From: Tetramitus jugosus | Taxonomy: Eukaryota; Heterolobosea; Eutetramitea; Acrasida; Vahlkampfiidae | DNA: 64,000 nt | Direction of reading: 5' to 3' | Assembly: GCA_937625935.1 (NCBI GenBank) | Contig: OW569371.1 | Span: 415,055 to 479,054 of the forward strand | Part shown: positions 18,642 through 27,866 of the stretch, piece after piece | How positions within the stretch are numbered: position 1 is the first letter of the stretch | How the letters are laid out: every line of letters begins with the position of its first letter | Translations under genes and position numbers: made by a program | Notes under the pieces: model-generated | Database searches by the model: none | Told to the model about the DNA's origin: nothing | What the model saw: the letters and a program-made list of their open reading frames with translations, nothing else

Positions 18642-21600
18642 ATGAAAGAACAAAAGCAAATGTTGAATCATTTGCCATCGTCAAACCAAAAACATTTCTT
18701 CCTGCTTGTCATTCTTGTGCTCACTGTGGTGTTATGTGGCTTCCAAACTCCAAGTCAATCGGGACGACTCGTCTCTGGCGTCCTTCCCTCGTTGGGTGTC
18801 TCATGGATCGAAGCATTGAGTTTTGCGGATGCTATAACGATCTCTGCCATGACAACTGTTCCTTCCACAAATGACATTGTAATTGTTGGAATGTTGGACA
18901 CTGGTCTTGCTGCCAATTCTTCGCTCATGCTCAAGATCAATAATCCGCAAGCTTTACCATCCAATCGAAGTTTGATAGGATATGTTTCGTTGATGGACAC
19001 GAAGGGATTCATTTCGTGGACTTATGTAGTGTACTCTACCCCATCGACTGTATCTGTTTCCAGTAATTTCATTTATGTGACGAGCTCACCGAATGGTGTA
19101 AATAGTTTTATGCATAAAATTACATTGACCGGGAACATCATATATTTCCCTTCCATCTCTGATCGACAGTACTATGCTAGTGCCATTGATCCAGTTACTC
19201 AGATCATGTATCTAGCTGGAATGAAGATGAGCGGAAGTAAAACGGCAATCCTTGTCGAATACTATCAGGATGGTTCCAAAGTAGATGAAATGTTGTCTAC
19301 CGATCAGATAGGAACTAACACCGCAAAGTATATCAGTGTATACAATGGAAGTGCTATTATTGGAGGTACAACCAGTGCCGGTGTAGACTTTGTCTCGCAG
19401 GCTATCAGTGGTCCTACTTCTTTTGCAATAGTGTTTGATACTATCACGAAGCTTCCTCCCTCTACTGCCTACTATGCTGGCGATCTGGGAGCAAAGGCAC
19501 CCTTGGTTGTCACAACACATGATGATCGACGATTCGCTGCTTTAGCTGATGGAACTCTGCTTTATTCAAGTATTATTCCCCCTGTCAGTTTTATTGCTGC
19601 TCAAGGTGGGTCCACAGTGGAGATTCACGGATTCGAAAGCCATGACCCAACATCTGATGTTTTTGTAATTACAGGACAGATTACTGGCTCAGCAATTTTG
19701 TTCAGCGGACTCCTCACAATCTCGTCAAGGCAATCTGATGTTGCCAATGGATTTGTGTGTGTATTCACATACCCTAGTAGTATATCTGTTGCTTGTTCTG
19801 TTTTTGGCGGATTGAGCGGAGCTGATTATGGAAAAGCGGTTACTGTGGATTCTAGTGGGCACATTATAGTGGCAAGTCCCACAAATTCGGTGAATAAGAA
19901 GTGGGGTCACATTAATCTCCCGGATGCGCATGAAAATCTGATTGCGAAACTTGGCGAATATTCCCTTGATCCAACAGTCATTCTTTCACTTGATATTATT
20001 GTTGATACACAACTTTATGCTGGTATCACTTACCTCATTACCAAACCAATCACTGCAACAGCAGATATTACTGTCTCTCCTGGAGCTGTGATTGTGTTTA
20101 GTGGCAACTCAAGTCTGGCACTTGTGGGCTCTCAGATTGCAATGTTGGGCACTACTGCTTCGAACATTCAAATTCAATCTTTAGTTGATAACGCCCAAAC
20201 TCTCATTATTTCTGACTCACAATCAACTGTGGTCATGGATCATGTTGTTGTCTCTGGACAGGGAGTGTCTCTATTGGGTGCATCCGGAGGATCAATTACC
20301 ATCACCAACTCTCGGGTTGATGATGCTGCTAGCAAATGTATTCAAATGAATGCTCCAGAGAATGTTCAGCTCGTAGGAAACACTATTACATCAAATAGTT
20401 CTTCAGTAGACCCAATTGTATCCATCACGAGATTCACTGGCCCCACAGTACTTTCAGTCACTGGAAACGCATTTTATGCAAACAATAATCACATATCTCT
20501 GTTGGACATCGATGCCACAACTAGCACCAACAGATCAATTACCATTTACAATAATTCATTGAATGGAGGAGCGAAAGGAATCACAATAAGCGCACAATAT
20601 CAGAGTTTAACTCTCTCATATAACGACTTCATTGGTATTGGGGCTCCATTAGACATGACACTAGTTAACAGTGCCGGATCAATAGCTTCAACTGCAACCA
20701 TAGAGTCGAATGAATTTATCAAGTGTCGTTCACCAACTACGGTAACTAAAATGAGTGATGGCAAGTTTTTGTTCCGAAACAACAGTTTCAGGAACAATTC
20801 TGGCGATTGTATTCTTTCGTTTACGAATTCCTATTTTTGTTCAGGCCCTATAACGTTCGATCGAAATACATTCTCTTACAATGAAATATCAAAGCAAGTA
20901 GTCTCCCTCCAAGTTCCAGACTACTGTTCGCTGGTTGATTTTTCAAACAATCTCATCACCACGAATACGCTTCTATCAACCTTTCAGAATCTTGTGAGCA
21001 TCAAAGGAACTGTAAAGGTGAATTATAATCGATTCCAGTCCTCGACCAAGAGAAGTATTGTCAATCTTGGGCAACAGATTTTGAATGTTCAATACAATTA
21101 TTGGGAGAGTCTTGATCCATATCAAGTGAGAAGAGCTTCTGGAAATCCATCATCCACCTTGAGGAATGTGTCGACTTTGTATACTCCATATATTAATGAA
21201 AATGGGGTCGTTTATGAACATGATCTCTTCAGCAGTGCTGAAAAGGCTAATTTTGTCGATTGCCTGAGTGTGAGAAACATTTGGCCTGAAGCACCCTCTG
21301 GTGTTTACAGAATCAATCCATATTGTGAGTCTATGTTAGTTCGCTGTCGAATGACCCCGTCAACGACCTCGATTGTAATGCAAAGGAGACAATATGGTGA
21401 TGTTAGTTTTAATGTGGACTACTCTACTTACGAAAATGGATTTGGAAACTTGGTTGGTGATTTCTTTTTGGGATTGAAAAAAATTTATCTTTTGACGAGA
21501 GCTGCAGACGTCCACAATGTGATTTACTGGACTCCTGCTTTTACTGCTATGACCCCCCAGGGACTTATATCAATTGGATCAGCAGAGACTTACTATGCTC

Positions 21601-24600
21601 TGACCGCTTCCCTAGACGCTATTAGCTACACTAATATCCCTTTTGGTACTGTAGATCGCTACTCAGATGTTCAAACATCCGCATGTGCCTCTCAACAATT
21701 ATCTGGATGGTGGTTTGGAAATTGTACGAGTCCTTCTTCTTGGAATTTGAATGCTCCTTTGTCTGAGAGTTATAGTGGCATTTATTTTCAATCGACGACA
21801 GATATTCGTATCAATGAATGGATATTATTTTCAGCGGATCAATATAGAAATTACATGGTTTGCTTGCCTGGTGTCACATGCTTTAGTAAGAATCAAAGTA
21901 ACCCCTCCGTTTGTTCTGGGAATGGGTTTTGTACAGGAATGGACACTTGTGCTTGTAAGAACGGATGGATAGGACTAGAGTGCGACAAGAATATTACAAT
22001 TGATGCTTCAATCGTTGGGCCAAACCAATATTGTGACAACGCTATTATCACTACCGTAGTTACCGGTGCAGACGACAAACTCACATTTAAATGGTCAGTG
22101 GATTATAACAATGACATGTTAGAAGGTGTGGATGCTTATCTGGCCACACAAACAGGTGCTACACTTATATTGCCAGGAAAGTTCATCGGGACAGGTTTTA
22201 ATTTTTTGAAGGTGGAAGTGTTTTACCAGTCGAAGAAAGCAGGGGAATCGCTACAAGTAGTTAGTATGCCATATCCCGTACTTAACTCATCTCATATCTA
22301 TATTGAAGATTCCAACATTGTTGCTCGAAAGTACGAAACCTACTCTTTGACTCTTCGACTCATAAATTTGCCCAGTTGTATTGATTATGCAGTCAAAAAA
22401 TGGCAATTCGATGGAAAATTTTACTCAACGCTGCAAAATTCTCTCATGGTCGATTTTGTTCCTACGGAATCGAAAACAATTAACATTTCATTATCGCTTC
22501 TGAGTCAACTCATGACGACGAGTATTAATACGACAGTTCTCCCTGCTCTACCTGTAGCAAGAATATCTGGTGGAAATAGAATGCTTTATTCCTTCCACGA
22601 TAATATTATCGATGCATCTCAGAGTTATGATCGAGATGTCAGTTCTAACGCCACAGCTCGATACATTTGGAGTTGTGTTGGCTGTCATAACTTTGTCATA
22701 TCAAATAGTTCAAAGGTAATACTGAACGAAGATGTGGGTGTGTATCTCGTTCGTGTTACTTTTATTTCCAATGTGCTCTATCCTGCTCGTAATGCAAGTA
22801 CCCAGGTCACCCTTACTTTGGTTGATGATGCTTCAGATATGCCTCTCCCACAAATATCAACGCCACTGCCCGATGTACTCGACATCAGAAAGAAATTGCG
22901 TATTGAATCAACAGTCATGAAGAATAGACCAAATGATTTGTTAGAATATGAATGGACTGTGCTAAGGAAAGAAGTGAACGAAAAAACTGTGATCTACGGT
23001 AGCGCTTATAATGTTGTTCCCCTTGCGTTGGCAGAGAATTTCCTTCAACCCAATAGTACTTATGCGTTTTCATTGCGAGTCAAGTATCGAAACTTTACAA
23101 ACTTTGGAGAAGTATCTGTCACTGGAAAAACAGCTTCAGCACCAATTATTCAAGCAAAATCATGCTCGCCATGTAATGGAACAGCCCTTACTACCCAATT
23201 TCAATTCATGATGCGCGCCACCGATTTGGTTGAATATTATCCTTTGCAATATTCATTCTCCTACTATGACATGACGAACAACAGATATATTCCTTTGCAA
23301 ACATCTTATATCCCCAATGTCCAAACACTATTACCATACATGAACTCTGGTTTCATTGCTGTACAAGGAGTGGTGACAAACTTCTTTGGAGTTGAATCAA
23401 AAACACAATTCAACATCAGCATATCAGAAAGCAAAAATACTTCAGAGACACTGAATGGGCTGATTTCAGGGCTGAATGACGAATCAAGTTACAACATACT
23501 CACTGTGGTCACTGGCTCACTAAAAGCAGTTGTAAGGAAGAATGATTCAAATCCAATCGTAGATACTGTTCTCTCTTTTATGTCCAATAAGTTAGACAGG
23601 GAAACTCGTAATACGTCTCTCATTGAGAGCACTATGGCCATTAATGCTTTGGCAATTGAAACTATCACTGAATTGTCAGTTGATACCTCTACATTGAACG
23701 TCACAAACAGTTGTCATTCACTTGTGAACAAAATCATTGACATGTGCTCTGAAGGAAATCTTGAATTGAGAGATTCAACAACAAATTCATTGGCTAGATC
23801 TGTTTCTAATTTAATGTTGAGATATCAATCCTATGAATCCGATTCTGTTAATCAAATGGTACCTTCAATCTCCAAGATATCTTCGATGATTGCCCAGTTT
23901 AAGTTGATTTCTGAAAATCAAACCAATATCATTACAGATACCTATCAATTATCTGTTAAGAAAGAAAATGGAGACACTATTGGCGGCGCGTCAGTTTACA
24001 CAGGCGATGTGCAAGTTTCAATTCCAAGAAATATCTCTTTACTATCTCCTGAGCAAGACTATGTAGTCCAATCCATTAGTTTCAATCAAACCTACAATCC
24101 ATATCTGATGACAAGCCAAAACTTTAGTACTCCCGTTGTAGATTTTGAAATTAGACAGGGAGATAGCAAGGTCAAGTTATCAGACATGGAATATCCCTTG
24201 GCAATTGTGTTGAACAAAGAAGTCGAGAAAGAGAATTCATCCTTTAGATTTGAGTGCAGATACATGGATGAGACCACGAACTCCTCCTGGTATACAGACG
24301 GTTGTTGGTTGCACAACGAAGGAGAGAGTAGTGTCACTTGTTATTGTACCCACACAACAAGTTTTAGTGCTATGATCATTTATGATCCTAAAGCTCCTAA
24401 TAAGGCTTCAGATGGTCTCTACATCACCAGCATCATTATTAACTCATTCTTTGCACTGATTAGTATTTTCTTGTTGGTGATGGTGTTTGTTTGGAGAAGA
24501 AAGCAACCAATCAAATCTCGCTTCCTTGCTCCTTATATTGGATTGGGAGCCATTATTGTGGAGTGCGTCTTGAATGGAATCATCAGAAATTCACTGCTTA

Positions 24601-25868
24601 TTGCTGCCAACAATGCTCGAGATTACAAGGGAATCAACAGTATTGCCTATCTGATTCTCACAATTGTTAACCCAATTGTACTGCTATCTCTCTTTATTTA
24701 CTTCTGGCAGATGTTGCGTTACTTCTTCTTGAAGAATTTGTATGCTATCATGAATATTGAGAAACGCAATTTGAAGAAGATTCGTTTCTTGAAAATGCTC
24801 TCATCCAAACTTGTATATATAGGACTTGGATCATTGGTACTCGCAGCTTCCTGCTCCTACTTTGTGATCGTATCGATATTGGAGGCGACAAATGTCATCA
24901 AACCAAATGCAGCATCTGCTTTCAATGCCCTCTCCTTCTCCATCATGTCACTATTTCTAGGAGCCTTGATTGTAGCTACATTTATCTGGGATTGCACCAT
25001 TATTCTGAGTCGAAAGCTATTGAAACGAGAAATGAAGAAGACAGATGAGGGTAATGCTGATCTCGAATATCTGAACAGAATTTTCTCAACATTGGTGAAC
25101 CATTTCCGATCTGACGATCCATTAATGTTCCGAATTGAATCCATGTTTATGGTTTCTGCCATGATTGTTATGACCATCTCGTATATTGTTGGTATTTCTG
25201 ATCGATATAACTCCAAAGCATCCCCTAACTCTGCAGCAAAGATTATCGAATTTTTGTTCGATATCCTGTATCTCTCGTTGCGAATCATGGCTTTTGGAGG
25301 CTTGTCAACTCTTGTCCGCTTTATTCAACGTTTCAAACTGCACAGAGAACATGAAGACTATGAAACACTGAAACAATATATGAGTGATTTGAAGAGTGGA
25401 ACAAGCTCTGTAGAATCACAATTACAGAACATGTTGAGAGATGAATATGGCTACTTGGCAATATCGACCTATGCCAAGAAGGAATTTGCTCTGGAGAACA
25501 TTATCCTATGGAAACGATTGGAAGAAGTGAGAGCAGACAATATCACAGCCTCTGTTGAAAGTCGAAGACAATATTTACAAGAATTGCATGATGACTGCCT
25601 TGCACGTGGAAGTCCTTTTGAGTGCAACTTGCCCAACAAAATCAAGAAGCATTATCGTGTCGTCATGGAGCAAACAGACGTGTCAGCTGCCGAAGCTGAA
25701 GAACTTTTCTTGAACGTGTCAAACGAATTACTAGTCAACATTTGTGACACTTTCACAAGATTCTCAGTTTCACCAGAGTATGCTCACTATAAGAAAGTCA
25801 CCTCAATGGCCAAGGAGCTCCGAACTGTTGGTCATCTTCAAGTAACCACAGAATCCAAAGCACAGTAA
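18642..25868 (+). CDS. Giant adhesion-GPCR-like receptor: parallel beta-helix, EGF, PKD/REJ-like region, GPS, 7TM, C-terminal RGS
   Basis: A single exon encodes 2408 residues from the ATG at 18642. A hydrophobic segment at 18-36 (FFLLVILVLTVVLCGF) is a signal peptide or anchor. Residues about 500-830 have parallel beta-helix style repeats (many Asn, ITxN). One EGF-like module follows near 1085-1115 (CSGNGFCTGMDTCACKNGW), then PKD/REJ-like beta domains. A GPS motif has the Cys/Trp pattern and ends CYCTHTTSFSAMI (His1904). Seven hydrophobic segments follow from about 1926 to 2230. Residues about 2268-2395 match an RGS domain (YAKKEFALENIILWKRLEEV, then FECNLPNKIKKHYR and FTRFSVSPEYAHYKKV). RGS domains speed GTP hydrolysis by G-alpha subunits, so this receptor could switch off G-protein signalling in response to an extracellular cue. 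The fusion is unusual; plant AtRGS1 is also 7TM-RGS but lacks the large ectodomain. Confidence 0.85.
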   Translation: MKEQKQMLNHLPSSNQKHFFLLVILVLTVVLCGFQTPSQSGRLVSGVLPSLGVSWIEALSFADAITISAMTTVPSTNDIVIVGMLDTGLAANSSLMLKINNPQALPSNRSLIGYVSLMDTKGFISWTYVVYSTPSTVSVSSNFIYVTSSPNGVNSFMHKITLTGNIIYFPSISDRQYYASAIDPVTQIMYLAGMKMSGSKTAILVEYYQDGSKVDEMLSTDQIGTNTAKYISVYNGSAIIGGTTSAGVDFVSQAISGPTSFAIVFDTITKLPPSTAYYAGDLGAKAPLVVTTHDDRRFAALADGTLLYSSIIPPVSFIAAQGGSTVEIHGFESHDPTSDVFVITGQITGSAILFSGLLTISSRQSDVANGFVCVFTYPSSISVACSVFGGLSGADYGKAVTVDSSGHIIVASPTNSVNKKWGHINLPDAHENLIAKLGEYSLDPTVILSLDIIVDTQLYAGITYLITKPITATADITVSPGAVIVFSGNSSLALVGSQIAMLGTTASNIQIQSLVDNAQTLIISDSQSTVVMDHVVVSGQGVSLLGASGGSITITNSRVDDAASKCIQMNAPENVQLVGNTITSNSSSVDPIVSITRFTGPTVLSVTGNAFYANNNHISLLDIDATTSTNRSITIYNNSLNGGAKGITISAQYQSLTLSYNDFIGIGAPLDMTLVNSAGSIASTATIESNEFIKCRSPTTVTKMSDGKFLFRNNSFRNNSGDCILSFTNSYFCSGPITFDRNTFSYNEISKQVVSLQVPDYCSLVDFSNNLITTNTLLSTFQNLVSIKGTVKVNYNRFQSSTKRSIVNLGQQILNVQYNYWESLDPYQVRRASGNPSSTLRNVSTLYTPYINENGVVYEHDLFSSAEKANFVDCLSVRNIWPEAPSGVYRINPYCESMLVRCRMTPSTTSIVMQRRQYGDVSFNVDYSTYENGFGNLVGDFFLGLKKIYLLTRAADVHNVIYWTPAFTAMTPQGLISIGSAETYYALTASLDAISYTNIPFGTVDRYSDVQTSACASQQLSGWWFGNCTSPSSWNLNAPLSESYSGIYFQSTTDIRINEWILFSADQYRNYMVCLPGVTCFSKNQSNPSVCSGNGFCTGMDTCACKNGWIGLECDKNITIDASIVGPNQYCDNAIITTVVTGADDKLTFKWSVDYNNDMLEGVDAYLATQTGATLILPGKFIGTGFNFLKVEVFYQSKKAGESLQVVSMPYPVLNSSHIYIEDSNIVARKYETYSLTLRLINLPSCIDYAVKKWQFDGKFYSTLQNSLMVDFVPTESKTINISLSLLSQLMTTSINTTVLPALPVARISGGNRMLYSFHDNIIDASQSYDRDVSSNATARYIWSCVGCHNFVISNSSKVILNEDVGVYLVRVTFISNVLYPARNASTQVTLTLVDDASDMPLPQISTPLPDVLDIRKKLRIESTVMKNRPNDLLEYEWTVLRKEVNEKTVIYGSAYNVVPLALAENFLQPNSTYAFSLRVKYRNFTNFGEVSVTGKTASAPIIQAKSCSPCNGTALTTQFQFMMRATDLVEYYPLQYSFSYYDMTNNRYIPLQTSYIPNVQTLLPYMNSGFIAVQGVVTNFFGVESKTQFNISISESKNTSETLNGLISGLNDESSYNILTVVTGSLKAVVRKNDSNPIVDTVLSFMSNKLDRETRNTSLIESTMAINALAIETITELSVDTSTLNVTNSCHSLVNKIIDMCSEGNLELRDSTTNSLARSVSNLMLRYQSYESDSVNQMVPSISKISSMIAQFKLISENQTNIITDTYQLSVKKENGDTIGGASVYTGDVQVSIPRNISLLSPEQDYVVQSISFNQTYNPYLMTSQNFSTPVVDFEIRQGDSKVKLSDMEYPLAIVLNKEVEKENSSFRFECRYMDETTNSSWYTDGCWLHNEGESSVTCYCTHTTSFSAMIIYDPKAPNKASDGLYITSIIINSFFALISIFLLVMVFVWRRKQPIKSRFLAPYIGLGAIIVECVLNGIIRNSLLIAANNARDYKGINSIAYLILTIVNPIVLLSLFIYFWQMLRYFFLKNLYAIMNIEKRNLKKIRFLKMLSSKLVYIGLGSLVLAASCSYFVIVSILEATNVIKPNAASAFNALSFSIMSLFLGALIVATFIWDCTIILSRKLLKREMKKTDEGNADLEYLNRIFSTLVNHFRSDDPLMFRIESMFMVSAMIVMTISYIVGISDRYNSKASPNSAAKIIEFLFDILYLSLRIMAFGGLSTLVRFIQRFKLHREHEDYETLKQYMSDLKSGTSSVESQLQNMLRDEYGYLAISTYAKKEFALENIILWKRLEEVRADNITASVESRRQYLQELHDDCLARGSPFECNLPNKIKKHYRVVMEQTDVSAAEAEELFLNVSNELLVNICDTFTRFSVSPEYAHYKKVTSMAKELRTVGHLQVTTESKAQ

Positions 25869-25887
25869 AATGAGGAATTACATCTTT

Positions 25888-27114
25888 TTATTGCCAAAAC
25901 ATTCGTTTGGCAGCAAACACAAAACAACCAACACTTAAACCACTCAGACCAAAACATGCAGCTCCACTGAGCAATCGATCGGACCACAATTCATGGATCA
26001 ATGTCCACTCGGTCACATAATTTGAAAGCTCTCCAATTCGATCCAACTCATACCGATTCAATTCACTGTTGAACCTGACTCTTCCATAAACAAACACCCG
26101 AGTATTTGTCGGTATCACTTGACGCAAAATGTTATAAAATACTTGTTTTTCAACAATGAATCCTTCATGTTCAGCCACTGTGCTACTCTCATTCACCAAT
26201 GCTTCTTCTTCCTCCTCTTCATCGCTCTCTCTTTTGTAATGATCATCATCGATGGCATCGCCATCTTCGACATCATCACTGCAGCCAAGTCCATGAATCT
26301 CTGTCAACGTATGGCAGTGCAATCCGCCACTTCTCAATTGATCCTCACCATTCTTCAAATGCCTTGTTACGATGGATTGTTCAGTGAATAGAGGATCACT
26401 CTGCAGTGTATCATCACTCAACACATGCATTCTCAACCGAGTATTGTACAGCAAGTTGATTGGATCATTGATATGGATACAACATGACTGCTGTTGAGGT
26501 ACTTGTTGTGATGGAAGAGCCTCATGATTGGATATTGTTGACTGGTGTTTGTCACACAATATCAAGTCACCATGAATCACATATTCGTACTGCTCGTCTT
26601 GCGACTCTCTCTTGGTCACAGTCTGTAGCTGAGCTTGTGCTTGAGCAAGAAGCAGTTGCTCCGTAGCCAAGGAATTGGCGGGAGTTGTTTCCGTCGGAGC
26701 GGGAGAAATTTTGGTAAACTTTACCTGTTCGCCGTGGAGATGGAAAAGAGCCGCTTTTTCCACATTTTCTTCATCGCCATGATCGACGTCATCATCGTAC
26801 TGACCCGTGTCGTCATTGCTGCTGGTGCTGCTCAGAAGGGAAGGAGGCAATTTTTTGATGACTAACATGGGTTCATCACGTGTGTTGATGAACGCTCTGA
26901 GCTTACACATTTGCTCAGTAATGTCCCTTGTTTGCATATCATGAATCAATTGATCAACTGATTGATAGCGAGTTGCACTCTGAAACTCATTTAATTTGGT
27001 GCGATCATCACTATTGTTGTGATAGATGGCATAAGCTAACACTGATGAACCAATGGCACCTGTTACGAGAGCCACATTGATCAGTTTTTGGCGCCATGTA
27101 CGAAGACTACTCAT
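25888..27114 (-). CDS. GIDE/MUL1-like two-pass membrane protein without a RING
   Basis: This 408-residue protein starts at the ATG at 27114. A membrane helix lies near residues 13-30 (LINVALVTGAIGSSVLAYAI) and another near 383-402 (LLSGAACFGLSGLSVGCFVF), leaving only a four-residue tail. The region before the second helix (VFYNILRQVIPTNTRVFVYG, then LDRIGELSNYVTEWTL) resembles the BAM/GIDE domain of mitochondrial E3 ligase MUL1, which also lies between two membrane helices. MUL1 carries a RING after the second helix; this protein stops there, so it cannot be an E3 by that route. Acidic inserts (about residues 100-115 and 290-312) are disordered. It is convergent with the receptor gene, with only 19 bp between the stop codons. 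The family call is tentative. Confidence 0.5.
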   Translation of the reverse strand: MSSLRTWRQKLINVALVTGAIGSSVLAYAIYHNNSDDRTKLNEFQSATRYQSVDQLIHDMQTRDITEQMCKLRAFINTRDEPMLVIKKLPPSLLSSTSSNDDTGQYDDDVDHGDEENVEKAALFHLHGEQVKFTKISPAPTETTPANSLATEQLLLAQAQAQLQTVTKRESQDEQYEYVIHGDLILCDKHQSTISNHEALPSQQVPQQQSCCIHINDPINLLYNTRLRMHVLSDDTLQSDPLFTEQSIVTRHLKNGEDQLRSGGLHCHTLTEIHGLGCSDDVEDGDAIDDDHYKRESDEEEEEEALVNESSTVAEHEGFIVEKQVFYNILRQVIPTNTRVFVYGRVRFNSELNRYELDRIGELSNYVTEWTLIHELWSDRLLSGAACFGLSGLSVGCFVFAAKRMFWQ

Positions 27115-27866
27115 GTAAAGCTGGCGTTGTTTCTTGCTTCGTTTTACTCCGCAGGTAATACCGCCGTACTATTCGCGGACACGTTGGCAACATTCAGATT
27201 CGCCTACAACTCGTCCCTTTTTGGAGTCCCAAGCGCATGACCCGCATTTCCCGTTTCTCCAAGGGGAACCGTTTGCCGCTCCTCGAGACATTGCAGCACG
27301 ACCTCTTAGATTTCACTTCTGAATTTCAAAGGCCTCCCTCCCTCGAAATGACGTCATGCTTATGTGTCTGTGTGAAGAGAGCGGTGTGAATTCTTGAACG
27401 TTCAACGAGATCTGGCTATGCGTATGCTCTGAAAGTGGAAACTCGATCGATTCTTCGCCTCCAGAACCTTTTCTTCGTCATCATGATGTGACGCAACGTG
27501 GCCCCGATAAGCTTTGCTGTCCATTTCACAGATCCGGCTGGAATTGAGTGCTATCTGGTATCTTGTCCGCACGTTGCTGCCGCCTCTCACGCTGTGTGTG
27601 CCCTTTATGAGCCTATGGATTCACAAGGTGCCAACAAAACGAACAACAACAACCTTTCTGAAAACCAAAGCATAACAACCTCTCTCTCCCAACACAATAC
27701 ATACTTGTGATAGATAGAACACATTGTCCACTGCCAAACACACTGACGTGCTCTACTCAATAACACCTCTAAGCTTTCAAGTATATCAGAAGAACAAACT
27801 TGCTTAACAACTAACCAACAACTACCTAATCTAATTCAACAACATACAACAAATAACATTATCATC
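27115..27866. other. Divergent intergenic region upstream of the polyketide synthase
   Basis: About 750 bp lie between the GIDE-like gene and the polyketide synthase, which point away from each other. The half near the GIDE-like gene is fairly GC-rich; the 150 bp before the synthase ATG is A/C-rich (many ACAAC/CAAC runs), as expected for an untranslated leader. A perfect CRE/ATF-type octamer TGACGTCA sits at 27349-27356. I see no RNA gene. Confidence 0.3.
27349..27356. promoter_or_regulatory. CRE-like palindrome TGACGTCA
   Basis: The perfect palindrome TGACGTCA occurs about 510 bp before the polyketide synthase start and 235 bp before the GIDE-like start. It is the consensus for bZIP factors of the CREB/ATF class in other eukaryotes. 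An 8-mer can occur by chance in 64 kb, so this is only a candidate. Confidence 0.2.
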
